Assembly (NCBI RefSeq): GCF_018417595.1
Contig: NZ_CP070982.1
Coordinates: 1,823,501 to 1,887,500 of the forward strand
DNA length: 64,000 bases
Direction of reading: 5' to 3'
Source: Pseudomonas entomophila
GTDB lineage: Bacteria; Pseudomonadota; Gammaproteobacteria; Pseudomonadales; Pseudomonadaceae
In this document: positions 26,401 through 35,397 of the stretch, in pieces
Numbering within the stretch: position 1 is the stretch's first letter
Layout: the number at the start of each line of letters is the position of its first letter
Notes under the pieces: generated by a model
What the model saw: only the letters and a program-made list of their open reading frames with translations
The model's database searches: none
Told to the model about the DNA's origin: nothing
Program-made: the position numbers and the translations under genes

Positions 26401-29058
26401 ATGCGCACTGAACAACCGCAAGTGATCTACCTCAAGGACTATCAGGCCCCCGAGTACCTGATCGACGAGACCCACCTGACCTTCGAACTGTTCGAGGACC
26501 ACACGCTGGTGCACGCGCAGCTGGTCATGCGCCGCAACCCCGAGCGCGGCGCCGGCCTGCCGCCGCTGGTGCTCGATGGCCAGCAACTGGAACTGCTGCG
26601 GGCGTCGCTGGATGATGTCGAGCTGAACACCGGCGACTACCAGCTCGATGCCGACAGCCTGACCGTGCAGCCGAAAACCGAGCAATTCACCCTCGATACC
26701 AGCGTGAAGATCCACCCGGAAAGCAACACCGCGCTGGAAGGCCTGTACAAGTCCGGCAAGATGTTCTGCACCCAGTGCGAGGCCGAGGGCTTCCGCAAGA
26801 TCACCTACTACCTCGACCGTCCGGACGTGATGAGCGCCTTCACCACCACGGTGATCGCCGAGCAGCATCGCTACCCGGTGCTGTTGTCCAACGGCAACCC
26901 GGTCGGTGACGGCCCGGCTGAAGACGGCCGCCACTGGGCGACCTGGGAAGACCCGTTCAAGAAGCCGGCCTACCTGTTCGCCCTGGTGGCGGGTGACCTA
27001 TGGTGCGTCGAGGACACGTTTACCCGTCAGTCTGGCCGTGATGTGGCGCTGCGCATCTATGTCGAGCCGGAAAACCTCGACAAGTGCGACCACGCCATGG
27101 TCAGCCTGAAGAAGTCCATGCGCTGGGACGAGGAAGTCTATGGTCGCGAGTACGACCTGGACATCTTCATGATCGTCGCGGTCAACGACTTCAACATGGG
27201 CGCCATGGAAAACAAGGGCCTGAACATCTTCAACTCCAGTTGCGTGCTGGCCCGCGCCGAGACCGCCACCGACGCCGCCCACCAGCGGGTCGAGGGCGTG
27301 GTCGCCCACGAGTACTTCCACAACTGGTCGGGCAACCGCGTGACCTGCCGCGACTGGTTCCAGCTGTCGCTCAAGGAAGGCTTCACGGTGTACCGCGACG
27401 CCGAGTTCAGCGCCGACATGAACTCGCGCACGGTCAAGCGCATCGAGGACGTTGCCTACCTGCGCACCCACCAGTTCGCCGAGGATGCCGGCCCCATGGC
27501 CCACCCGGTGCGCCCGGACAGCTTCATCGAGATCTCCAACTTCTACACCCTGACCGTGTACGAGAAGGGCGCGGAAGTGGTGGGCATGGTCCACACCCTG
27601 CTGGGCGCCGAAGGCTTCCGCAAGGGCAGCGACCTGTACTTCGAGCGTCACGATGGCCAGGCGGTGACCACCGACGACTTCATCAAGGCCATGGAAGACG
27701 CCAATGGCGTCGACCTCACCCAGTTCAAGCGCTGGTACAGCCAGGCTGGCACGCCACGCCTGGAAGTCAGCGAACAGTTTGACGCCGCCGCGCAGACCTA
27801 CAGCCTGACCTTCCGCCAGAGCTGCCCAGCGACCCCGGACAAGGTCGAGAAGTTGCCGTTCGTGATCCCGGTGGCCCTGGGCCTGCTGGACGCTCAAGGC
27901 AACGACCTGCCCCTGCGCCTGGTCGGTGAAGCGCAGGCCGTCGGCACCTCGCGCGTGCTGTCGGTGACCGAGGCCGAGCAGACCTTCACCTTCGAAGGCA
28001 TCACTGCCAAGCCGCTGCCATCGCTGCTGCGTGGCTTCAGTGCGCCGGTCAAGCTGAGCTTCCCGTACGACCGCGACCAGTTGATGTTCCTGATGCAGCA
28101 CGACAGCGACGGCTTCAACCGCTGGGAAGCGGGGCAGCAGCTGTCGGTGCAGGTACTGCAGGAACTGATCGGCCAGCACCAGCGTGGTGAAGCGCTCAAG
28201 CTCGACCAGCGCCTGATCACTGCCCTGGGCACCGTGCTGGGCAACGAAGCGCTGGATTCAGCCATGGTCGCCGAGATGCTCTCGCTGCCGGGCGAGGCGT
28301 ATCTGACCGAGATCAGCCAGGTGGCCGATGTCGATGCGATCCACGCCGCCCGCGAATTCGCCCGCCAGCAGATCGCCGAGCAGCTGTTCGATGCCCTGTG
28401 GCTGCGCTACCAGGCCAACCGCGAGGTCTCGCGCAAGACCCCGTATGTGGCTTCGGCCGAGCACTTCGCCCGCCGCAGCCTGCAGAACATCGCCCTGTCG
28501 TACCTGATGCTGGGTGGCAAGCCGCAGGTGCTGGAAGCGACCCTGGAGCAGTTCGAGCAGTGCGACAACATGACCGAGCGCCTGACCGCGCTGGCGGTGC
28601 TGGTCAATTCGCCGTTCGAAGCCGAGCGGGGCAAGGCGTTGGAAGCGTTCGCCGAGCACTTCAAGGATAACCCGCTGGTCATGGACCAATGGTTCAGCGT
28701 GCAGGCGGCCAGCACGCTGCCGGGCGGGCTGGCGCGGGTCAAGGCGCTGATGCAGCACCCGGCCTTCACCTTGAAGAACCCGAACAAGGTGCGGGCGCTG
28801 GTCGGCGCCTTCGCCGGGCAGAACCTGGTCAACTTCCACGCCGCCGATGGTTCGGGGTACCGCTTCCTGGCGGACCTGGTGATCGAGCTCAATGCGCTGA
28901 ACCCGCAGATCGCCTCGCGTCAACTGGCGCCGCTGACCCGCTGGCGCAAGTACGACGACAAGCGCCAGGCATTGATGAAGGGCGAGCTGGAGCGGATTCT
29001 CGCGTCCGGGGCGCTGTCCAGCGATGTGTATGAGGTGGTGAGCAAGAGCCTGGCGTAA
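26401..29058 (+). CDS. pepN: Aminopeptidase N
   Basis: An 885-residue M1-family zinc aminopeptidase. The substrate N-terminus motif GAMEN is at 267-271, and HEYFH (H303, H307) with a downstream Glu forms the zinc site. The C-terminal helical domain (DUF3458 type) fills residues about 440-885. It trims peptides in the cytoplasm during protein turnover. It lies 12 bases after DUF2797, so is probably part of the nadK run. A REP pair follows the stop. Confidence 0.96.
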   Translation: MRTEQPQVIYLKDYQAPEYLIDETHLTFELFEDHTLVHAQLVMRRNPERGAGLPPLVLDGQQLELLRASLDDVELNTGDYQLDADSLTVQPKTEQFTLDTSVKIHPESNTALEGLYKSGKMFCTQCEAEGFRKITYYLDRPDVMSAFTTTVIAEQHRYPVLLSNGNPVGDGPAEDGRHWATWEDPFKKPAYLFALVAGDLWCVEDTFTRQSGRDVALRIYVEPENLDKCDHAMVSLKKSMRWDEEVYGREYDLDIFMIVAVNDFNMGAMENKGLNIFNSSCVLARAETATDAAHQRVEGVVAHEYFHNWSGNRVTCRDWFQLSLKEGFTVYRDAEFSADMNSRTVKRIEDVAYLRTHQFAEDAGPMAHPVRPDSFIEISNFYTLTVYEKGAEVVGMVHTLLGAEGFRKGSDLYFERHDGQAVTTDDFIKAMEDANGVDLTQFKRWYSQAGTPRLEVSEQFDAAAQTYSLTFRQSCPATPDKVEKLPFVIPVALGLLDAQGNDLPLRLVGEAQAVGTSRVLSVTEAEQTFTFEGITAKPLPSLLRGFSAPVKLSFPYDRDQLMFLMQHDSDGFNRWEAGQQLSVQVLQELIGQHQRGEALKLDQRLITALGTVLGNEALDSAMVAEMLSLPGEAYLTEISQVADVDAIHAAREFARQQIAEQLFDALWLRYQANREVSRKTPYVASAEHFARRSLQNIALSYLMLGGKPQVLEATLEQFEQCDNMTERLTALAVLVNSPFEAERGKALEAFAEHFKDNPLVMDQWFSVQAASTLPGGLARVKALMQHPAFTLKNPNKVRALVGAFAGQNLVNFHAADGSGYRFLADLVIELNALNPQIASRQLAPLTRWRKYDDKRQALMKGELERILASGALSSDVYEVVSKSLA

Positions 29059-29085
29059 GCTTGGAAAGATTGGGGCTGCTGCGCA

Positions 29086-29160
29086 GCCCTTTCGCGGGTA
29101 AACCCGCTCCTACAGGCATCGTACAAACCCCTGTGGGAGCGGGCTTGCCCGCGAAAGGGC
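29086..29160. repeat. REP pair after pepN
   Basis: Arms 29086-29115 and 29131-29160 are complementary except for three mismatches; core GGGCTTGCCCGCGAAAGGGC. Confidence 0.88.
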
Positions 29161-29333
29161 GGCGCAGCGGCCTCAATCGTTTTTGTGGTTAACAAAACAT
29201 AACGTCCCGCTCGTTGTGTTCTGTCGGACAATCCCGATAGCATGGCCCGAAGCTATTCCAGGGCTCTGGAACAGGGTTTTCGCAGTACCTGGCAATAGAT
29301 TGACCCACCACAAGAACACAACAGGGGGCAGTC

Positions 29334-30350
29334 ATGAGAGAGCGGACAACGGTTCGCCACACGCTGGCAGCCAGCGCGATGCTGGCATTGGCGCTGGGGA
29401 TCGGGGCAGGCAACGCCCTGGCGGCGGTGGCCGCCGAGCAATACTCGACCGAATCGCCCAAGGCCAGCCAGAGCCTGCTGATCGGCGCCACCCATGCAGG
29501 CAAGCGTCTGGTGGTGGTCGGTGACCGCGGCCATATCCTGTTCTCCGACGACCAGGGCAAGACCTGGACGCAAGCCCGGGTGCCCACCCGGCAACTGCTT
29601 ACCGCGGTGTTCTTCCTCGACGACAAGCGCGGCTGGGCCGTCGGCCATGATGCGCAAATTCTTGCCAGCAGCGATGGCGGCGCGACCTGGAGCAAACAGT
29701 TCGAAGACCTCTCCCGCGAAGCCCCCTTGCTCGACGTGCGCTTCCTCGACCCGCAGCACGGCTTCGCCGTCGGCGCCTATGGCGCCCTGCTCGAAACCCT
29801 CGACGGTGGCCAGCACTGGCAGGACGTCGCCGAACGCCTGGACAACCCCGACCAACTGCACCTCAACGCCATCACCACAGTGAAGGACGCCGGCCTGTTC
29901 ATCGTGGGTGAGCAGGGCAGCATGTTCCGCTCCAGCGACAACGGTCAGGTCTGGTCGAGGGTCGAAGGCCCCTACCAGGGCTCGCTGTTTGGTGTGATCG
30001 GCACCGCACAACCCAACACGCTCCTGGCCTACGGCCTGCGTGGCAACCTGTTCCGTTCGACCGATTTCGGCGACACCTGGCAACCGATCGAACTGCAGGC
30101 CGAACGCGGCCCGCTCGAATTCGGCCTGGCAAGCGCTACGCTTCTCGATGACGGCAGCCTGGTGCTGGTCGGCAATGGCGGCAGCGTGCTGCGCAGCCAT
30201 GACGGCGGGCAAACGTTCAGTGTACGCAACCGCGCCGACCGCATCGCCCTGGCCGGGGTCAGCGGCCTGGCCGGCGGTGGCCTGCTGCTGGTCGGGCAGG
30301 GCGGCGTGCACCTGGCTTCGGCCGATGGCACCGGGGAGGTGCGTCCATGA
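29334..30350 (+). CDS. Ycf48-like beta-propeller protein, exported
   Basis: A 338-residue protein with a signal peptide (cleavage near ALAA, about residue 26-30) and BNR/Ycf48-type repeats (SSDGGATW, RSSDNGQVW, RSTDFGDTW, RSHDGGQTF), giving a predicted periplasmic beta-propeller. Ycf48 itself assembles photosystem II; in Pseudomonas such proteins lie next to MMPL transporters, as here, and probably act with them. The stop overlaps the MMPL ATG (ATGA). The DUF1302/DUF1329 genes often found with this pair are not in the flanking sequence. Confidence 0.85.
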   Translation: MRERTTVRHTLAASAMLALALGIGAGNALAAVAAEQYSTESPKASQSLLIGATHAGKRLVVVGDRGHILFSDDQGKTWTQARVPTRQLLTAVFFLDDKRGWAVGHDAQILASSDGGATWSKQFEDLSREAPLLDVRFLDPQHGFAVGAYGALLETLDGGQHWQDVAERLDNPDQLHLNAITTVKDAGLFIVGEQGSMFRSSDNGQVWSRVEGPYQGSLFGVIGTAQPNTLLAYGLRGNLFRSTDFGDTWQPIELQAERGPLEFGLASATLLDDGSLVLVGNGGSVLRSHDGGQTFSVRNRADRIALAGVSGLAGGGLLLVGQGGVHLASADGTGEVRP

Positions 30351-32749
30351 CTAGCCGGGAGAGCTTCGACATGCATCAGCAGCACCACAAGGACAAGGCC
30401 ACGCTGCTCGAGCGGCTGATCTTCAACAACCGCCCCGTGGTCATCGCCCTCTGTGTACTGGTGAGCATCTTCCTGTTCTGGCAGGCCACGCAGATCCGCC
30501 CTTCCACCAGCTTCGAGAAGATGATTCCGCTGCAGCACCCGTTCATCGAACAGATGCTCGAGCACCGCAACGACCTGGCCAACCTCGGCAATACCGTGCG
30601 GGTGTCGGTGGAGGCGGTCAACGGCGACATCTTCGACAAGAACTACATGGAGACGCTGCGCCAGATCCACGACGAGGTGTTCTACATTCCCGGCGTCGAC
30701 CGTGCCGCCCTCAAATCGTTGTGGAGCCCCAGCGTGCGCTGGAGCGAGGTCACCGAAGAGGGCTTCTCCGGCGGCGAGGTCATCCCCAACACCTACAACG
30801 GCTCGCAGGACAGCCTCGACACACTGCGCGACAACGTGCTCAAGTCGGGCCAGGTCGGGCGCCTGGTGGCCAACAACTTCAAGTCGAGCATCGTCGACAT
30901 CCCGCTGCTGGAAAGCTTCCCCGACCCGCAAGACCCGGGCAGGCAGGTCAAGCTCGATTACCAGCAGTTCTCCCATCAGCTGGAAGAGAAGATCCGCGAC
31001 AAGTTCCAGGCGCAGAACCCGAACGTGAAGATCCACATCGTCGGCTTCGCGAAAAAGGTCGGCGACCTGATCGACGGCCTGGTGATGGTGGCGATGTTCT
31101 TCGGCGTCGCCCTGGTGATCACCTGGGCGCTGCTGTACTGGTTCACCTGGTGCATCCGCAGCACCATCGCCGTGCTCATCACCACCCTGGTGGCGGTGGT
31201 CTGGCAGCTGGGGCTGATGCATGCGGTGGGCTTCGGGCTCGACCCGTACTCGATGCTGGTGCCGTTCCTGATCTTTGCCATCGGCATCTCCCACGGGGTG
31301 CAGAAGATCAACGGCATCGCCTTGCAATCGAGTGACGCCGACAACGCCCTGACCGCCGCGCGGCGCACCTTCCGCCAGCTGTTCCTGCCGGGGATGATCG
31401 CCATCCTCGCCGACGCCGTCGGCTTCATCACCCTGCTGATCATCGACATCGGGGTGATCCGCGAGCTGGCCATCGGCGCCTCGATCGGCGTGGCGGTGAT
31501 CGTCTTCACCAACCTCATTCTGCTGCCGGTGGCGATCAGCTATGTCGGCATCAGCCAGAAGGCCATCGCCCGCAGCAAGAAGGACGCCACCCGTGAGCAT
31601 CCGTTCTGGCGCCTGCTGGCCAATTTTGCCAGCCCCAAGGTGGCGCCGGTATCGGTGCTGCTGGCCCTGCTGGCCTTCGCCGGTGGTCTCTGGTACAGCC
31701 AGAACCTGAAGATCGGCGACCTCGACCAGGGCGCGCCGGAGCTGCGCCCGGACTCGCGCTACAACCAGGACAACAGCTTCATCATCAACAACTATTCCAC
31801 CAGTTCCGACGTGCTGGTGATCATGGTCAAGACCCCGGCCGAGCAGTGCTCGATCCACTCGACCCTGGCACCGATCGACGAGTTGATGTGGACCATGGAC
31901 AACACCCCCGGGGTGCAGTCGACCATCTCCCTGGTGACCGTGTCGAAGCAGGTCATCAAGGGCATGAACGAGGGCAGCCTGAAATGGGAGACGCTGTCGC
32001 GCAACCCGGACATCCTCAACAACTCCATCGCCCGTGCCGACGGCCTGTACAACGCCGACTGCTCGCTGGCGCCGGTGCTGGTGTTCCTCAACGACCACAA
32101 GGCCGAAACGCTGGAGCGGGTCACCGCGGCCGCCAAGACCTTTGCCGACAGCCACAACAAGGAAGGGTTGCAGTTCCTCCTGGCGGCGGGTAACGCCGGC
32201 ATCGAGGCCGCCACCAACGAGGTGATCAAGTCGGCCGAGCTGACCATCCTCATCCTCGTCTACCTCTGCGTGGCGGTGATGTGCATGATCACCTTCCGCT
32301 CCTTCGCCGCGACCTTGTGCATCGTCCTGCCGCTGGTGCTGACCTCGGTGCTGGGCAACGCGCTGATGGCGTTCATGGGCATCGGCGTCAAGGTCGCCAC
32401 CTTGCCGGTGGTGGCGCTGGGCGTGGGCATCGGCGTGGACTACGGCATCTACATCTACAGCCGCCTGGAGAGCTTCCTGCGCGCCGGCCTGCCGTTGCAG
32501 GAGGCCTACTACGAGACCCTGCGCTCCACCGGCAAGGCGGTACTGTTCACCGGCCTGTGCCTGGCCATCGGCGTGTGCACCTGGATCTTCTCGGCCATCA
32601 AGTTCCAGGCCGACATGGGCCTGATGCTGACCTTCATGCTGCTGTGGAACATGTTCGGCGCCCTGTGGCTGCTGCCGGCGCTGGCGCGGTTCCTGATCAA
32701 GCCGGGCAAGCTGGCGGGCAAGGAGGGCGGTTCGATCTTCGCCCATTGA
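30347..32749 (+). CDS. RND/MMPL superfamily transporter
   Basis: An 800-residue membrane protein with two repeats of the RND fold. Helix 1 is at about 30-48, a large periplasmic loop at about 50-240, five to six helices at about 240-400; then the second half repeats this (loop about 455-620, helices about 625-790). GVGIGVDYGIYIYSRL (about 684-699) is the conserved fourth-helix motif. Related proteins export lipids or hydrophobic compounds; the cargo is unknown. Start ATG 30347 overlaps the Ycf48-like gene; Met at 30371 is an alternative. Confidence 0.88.
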   Translation: MTSRESFDMHQQHHKDKATLLERLIFNNRPVVIALCVLVSIFLFWQATQIRPSTSFEKMIPLQHPFIEQMLEHRNDLANLGNTVRVSVEAVNGDIFDKNYMETLRQIHDEVFYIPGVDRAALKSLWSPSVRWSEVTEEGFSGGEVIPNTYNGSQDSLDTLRDNVLKSGQVGRLVANNFKSSIVDIPLLESFPDPQDPGRQVKLDYQQFSHQLEEKIRDKFQAQNPNVKIHIVGFAKKVGDLIDGLVMVAMFFGVALVITWALLYWFTWCIRSTIAVLITTLVAVVWQLGLMHAVGFGLDPYSMLVPFLIFAIGISHGVQKINGIALQSSDADNALTAARRTFRQLFLPGMIAILADAVGFITLLIIDIGVIRELAIGASIGVAVIVFTNLILLPVAISYVGISQKAIARSKKDATREHPFWRLLANFASPKVAPVSVLLALLAFAGGLWYSQNLKIGDLDQGAPELRPDSRYNQDNSFIINNYSTSSDVLVIMVKTPAEQCSIHSTLAPIDELMWTMDNTPGVQSTISLVTVSKQVIKGMNEGSLKWETLSRNPDILNNSIARADGLYNADCSLAPVLVFLNDHKAETLERVTAAAKTFADSHNKEGLQFLLAAGNAGIEAATNEVIKSAELTILILVYLCVAVMCMITFRSFAATLCIVLPLVLTSVLGNALMAFMGIGVKVATLPVVALGVGIGVDYGIYIYSRLESFLRAGLPLQEAYYETLRSTGKAVLFTGLCLAIGVCTWIFSAIKFQADMGLMLTFMLLWNMFGALWLLPALARFLIKPGKLAGKEGGSIFAH

Positions 32750-32755
32750 TTGTAA

Positions 32756-32796
32756 GGGGCCGCTTTGCGGCCCTTCGCGGGCTTGCCCGCGAAGGG
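32756..32796. repeat. Back-to-back hairpins, REP-type
   Basis: GGGCCGC-TTT-GCGGCCC (32757-32773) overlaps CCCTTCGCGGGC-TT-GCCCGCGAAGGG (32771-32796), both perfect. A two-base loop means the second may act at the DNA level. It stands 7 bases after the MMPL stop and could terminate that transcript. Confidence 0.85.
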
Positions 32797-32816
32797 CTGC
32801 AAAGCAGGCCCATGGT

Positions 32817-32822
32817 TATAAT
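32817..32822 (+). promoter_or_regulatory. Perfect -10 hexamer ahead of the DUF5629-like gene
   Basis: TATAAT lies 28 bases before the ATG at 32850. No -35 match is seen at the right distance, since the REP occupies that place. Confidence 0.4.
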
Positions 32823-32849
32823 GGCCACCTTTTCTCCAAAGGTATTCCC

Positions 32850-33140
32850 ATGACCACCCTCGCCACTGCCCTCGAATCCTGCGACATGCTCCTGATCGAC
32901 GGCCTGCACGCCTTCGACTTCACCTTCGACGAAACCGGCCTGACCATCGAATGCATGGACGGCCGCCAGTTGCGCCGCTGGGCCTTCACCCCCGACCAGG
33001 TCGGCGCCGCCACCGCTGCGGGCGACGACTGGACCCTGAGCAGTGTCGACGGCGAGCATCGTCTAGTCTGTATGAGTGCCTTCCGCGCCCCGGATGAAGA
33101 AGACGATGAACAGGAAATGGACACGCCTGCTGACCGCTAG
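32850..33140 (+). CDS. Small acidic protein, DUF5629-like
   Basis: A 96-residue acidic cytoplasmic protein with a compact N-terminal domain (about 1-75; MLLIDGLHAFDFTFDE, DGRQLRRWAFT) and an Asp/Glu-rich tail. I associate it with the DUF5629 family found in Pseudomonas, with moderate certainty; no function is known. AAAGGTATT precedes the ATG. Its 3' end overlaps the following lactonase gene by about 35 bases. Confidence 0.75.
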   Translation: MTTLATALESCDMLLIDGLHAFDFTFDETGLTIECMDGRQLRRWAFTPDQVGAATAAGDDWTLSSVDGEHRLVCMSAFRAPDEEDDEQEMDTPADR

Positions 33141-34233
33141 CCTGATGACCCTGACGATCGACGCCCATGCAGCGACTTTGCTGGTGGGCAGCTATACCGA
33201 TGGCGGCAGCCAGGGCATCTATCGCTACGATTTCGATGAGCGCGCTGGCCAGATCGCCGCTCAGCCGCAGCAAGTGGTCAAGAGTGTCAGCCCCTCATGG
33301 CTGGTGCTGTCCGCCGACCAGCGCCTGCTGTTCGCGGTCAACGAAACGCCGCAGGGCCATGTCAGCAGCTTCTCGTTGAGCAAGAAGGGCGAGATCAAGC
33401 CGCTGAACCAGGTGCCCAGCCAGGGCGATGAACCGACCCACGCCAGCCTCAGTCACGACCAGCGCTACCTGTTCGTCGCCAATTACGCCGTCGCCCCTGA
33501 CCCGGGCGGCAGTCTGGTGGTGATCCCGGTGGCCAGGGACGGCAAGCTCAAGCCGGTGGTGCAGCAGGCGCGGCACACCCCGAGCAAGGTCAACCCCGAG
33601 CGTCAGGCCGGTGCCCATGTGCATTCGCTCGTGCAGTCACCCGATGGCCGCCATCTGTACGCCTGCGACCTGGGCGCGGACAAGGTATTCATCTACCGCT
33701 ATGACGGCGCCAGCCCCGAGCATCCGCTGAGCCCGGCGATCCCGGACTCGGTCAGCCTGCCACCCGGCAGCGGGCCTCGGCACCTGCTGTTCGACGCCAA
33801 GGGACGGCATGCTTATCTGACCCTGGAAATGAGCGCCGAAGTGGTGGTGTTCGATGTACAGGACGGTGCCCTGGTCGAACGCCAGCGCCTGCCGCTGACC
33901 GACAGCAAGGATGTTGCGGCCAGGGCCGCTGGCGGCTTGCACCTGGCGGCCGATGGCCGTTTTCTCTATGTGAGCAATCGCGGTACTACCAACGAGATCG
34001 TGGTATTTGCCGTGGGCAAGGACGATGGCCGGCTCACTCTGTTGCAGCGCCGTTCGGTGGAGGGTGACCACCCTCGGGAGTTTGCAATTGATCCGGACGG
34101 CAACTACCTGCTGGTGGCGAACCAGAAGAGCAACCAGATCGTGGTCATGCGTCGCGATCCGCGTAACGGCAAGTTGGGGGATACGGTGCAGAAGCTACCC
34201 CAGCAGGCACCCTCGGACCTCAAGTTCCTGTAG
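33106..34233 (+). CDS. Exported lactonase-family beta-propeller (YbhE/6-phosphogluconolactonase-like)
   Basis: A 375-residue protein with a signal peptide (about 1-22, ending DAHA) and a seven-bladed propeller of the lactonase/YbhE family (LLVGSYTDGGSQGIYRY, GPRHLLFDAKGRHAYLTLE, HPREFAIDPDGNYLLVANQ). Cytoplasmic relatives hydrolyse 6-phosphogluconolactone; an exported form must act on some other lactone. ATG 33106 is chosen for its GAAGA ribosome site and signal peptide; ATG 33094 is possible. The TAG stop lies inside the left arm of a REP. Confidence 0.82.
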   Translation: MNRKWTRLLTASLMTLTIDAHAATLLVGSYTDGGSQGIYRYDFDERAGQIAAQPQQVVKSVSPSWLVLSADQRLLFAVNETPQGHVSSFSLSKKGEIKPLNQVPSQGDEPTHASLSHDQRYLFVANYAVAPDPGGSLVVIPVARDGKLKPVVQQARHTPSKVNPERQAGAHVHSLVQSPDGRHLYACDLGADKVFIYRYDGASPEHPLSPAIPDSVSLPPGSGPRHLLFDAKGRHAYLTLEMSAEVVVFDVQDGALVERQRLPLTDSKDVAARAAGGLHLAADGRFLYVSNRGTTNEIVVFAVGKDDGRLTLLQRRSVEGDHPREFAIDPDGNYLLVANQKSNQIVVMRRDPRNGKLGDTVQKLPQQAPSDLKFL

Positions 34234-34314
34234 GAGCGGCTTCAGCCGCGAAGCAACCGACGCGGTGTCAGGCACCGGCTTCGCCGCTGTTCGCGGCTAA
34301 AACCGCTCCTACAG
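34228..34314. repeat. REP pair overlapping the lactonase stop codon
   Basis: Arms 34228-34252 and 34290-34314 are complementary with a few mismatches (core GTAGGAGCGGCTTCAGCCGCG). The left arm begins in the last sense codon of the preceding gene and supplies its TAG. Confidence 0.85.
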
Positions 34315-34338
34315 AGGCCGCCAGCGCCGCACCTTCCA

Positions 34339-34361
34339 ATTATCGATTGCCGTGATAATCG
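34339..34361. promoter_or_regulatory. Palindrome upstream of the 58-residue ORF
   Basis: ATTATC (34339-34344) and GATAAT (34354-34359) are exact inverses, with a second nested pair CGATT/AATCG (34344-34348 and 34357-34361). A dimeric regulator site or -10 region is possible. Confidence 0.3.
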
Positions 34362-34463
34362 CTACTGCCGCAATGAATTTCTTTGGGCGAGCCCATCGGC
34401 GTAAGTTTTGACCCAAGGCCCCGACGGGCCACTGTCAAACCACCGATGTCGAGGTCCGCCCCC

Positions 34464-34640
34464 ATGAACTTCAATCTCTTCCCGGTCATTGCCGCCTCCG
34501 CCATTTCCGCCTCCGTCGTGCTGCCAGCCCACGCCCAGGTGGCGTCGAGTGGCAAGGCGTCGAGCACCCACAGTTACACCCAGAAGTACCTGCAGCAGAG
34601 CACGCACTTCCACGCCGCCCTGAGCAAGCACTCCAATTGA
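34464..34640 (+). CDS. 58-residue exported small protein
   Basis: The ATG at 34464 has GAGG 9 bases upstream. The product has a signal peptide (about 1-24, cleavage after PAHA), leaving a 34-residue Ser/His/Gln-rich basic peptide (THSYTQKYLQQSTHFHA). No family is recognised. The frame is open further upstream, but that part does not look coding. It sits between a REP and a 20-codon ORF. Confidence 0.55.
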   Translation: MNFNLFPVIAASAISASVVLPAHAQVASSGKASSTHSYTQKYLQQSTHFHAALSKHSN

Positions 34641-34721
34641 ATGTGTAAAGGCATTGGTAATAGCACAAAGCCATGTGATTTAATTTGACGCTGGATTTTT
34701 GACTGGCCAAAGGGGCAGATC

Positions 34722-34784
34722 ATGATGTGGCGTATCACGGCGGTAGTGCTGTTGTTGATGTCCGCGCCAATCCTGGCGCTTTGA
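34722..34784 (+). CDS. 20-residue hydrophobic peptide ORF
   Basis: MMWRITAVVLLLMSAPILAL is read from ATG 34722, with AGGGG six bases upstream. It resembles a bare signal peptide or single membrane helix. TTGACG at 34685 has no -10 at the right distance. It stands 13 bases before the end of the convergent GST gene. Real translation is inferred only from the ribosome site and composition. Confidence 0.4.
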   Translation: MMWRITAVVLLLMSAPILAL

Positions 34785-34797
34785 GCAACCGGCTGTT

Positions 34798-35397
34798 TCA
34801 CTTGGCCATCACGGCCTTGAACAGGTCCGACGCCAACCAGCCCTGCAACCAGCTCCGCAGCCGCGGATAAGCCGCCTCGGCGAACCACTCGGGTTCGACC
34901 CCGGCAAACTGGCGCATCAAGGGCAACAGGGCGGCATCGGCCAGGCTCGGGTGGTCGGCGAGCAGGTACCGGCGGCCATCGAGCATCCCCTCGAGCTCCG
35001 CCAGCCACGGTTCGGCCTGCCGCCGGTAATGCTCTCGCGTGTGCTCGGGGTAACGCTCGGCATACTTGTACAGGTTCACCTGCGCCTTGAACGTGCTGTC
35101 GTTGCGGGCGATCAGCGTGTCGGCCAGCCGCGCCGCCGCCGAGTCGGCCTGCAGGCACCAATCCTCCGGATCATGCCGGCCGAGTGCCCAGCGCATGATG
35201 TCCAGGCTTTCCTCCAGCACGCCATCCCCGGTGTCGAGCACTGGCACCGTGCCCTTGGGCGACAGGGCCAACAACTCGGGCGGCTTCTCTTTCATCTTCA
35301 CTTCCCGGACCTGCACGTCGCACCCGGCATAACGCAGGGCCAGGCGCGCGCGCATGGCCCAGGGGCAGCGGCGGAACGAGTAGAGGATCACCCGCAT
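34798..35397 (-). CDS. Glutathione S-transferase
   Basis: A 199-residue GST. A thioredoxin-fold N-terminal domain (about 1-75) begins MRVILYSFRRCPWAMRAR, with Cys in the CPWA motif where monothiol GSTs hold their catalytic residue; GTVPVLDTG and EESLDIMRW are the glutathione-binding segments. The C-terminal helical domain follows. The ATG at 35397 overlaps the sbcC 3' end by 10 bases, so it may be cotranscribed with sbcDC. The substrate is unknown. Confidence 0.85.
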   Translation of the reverse strand: MRVILYSFRRCPWAMRARLALRYAGCDVQVREVKMKEKPPELLALSPKGTVPVLDTGDGVLEESLDIMRWALGRHDPEDWCLQADSAAARLADTLIARNDSTFKAQVNLYKYAERYPEHTREHYRRQAEPWLAELEGMLDGRRYLLADHPSLADAALLPLMRQFAGVEPEWFAEAAYPRLRSWLQGWLASDLFKAVMAK

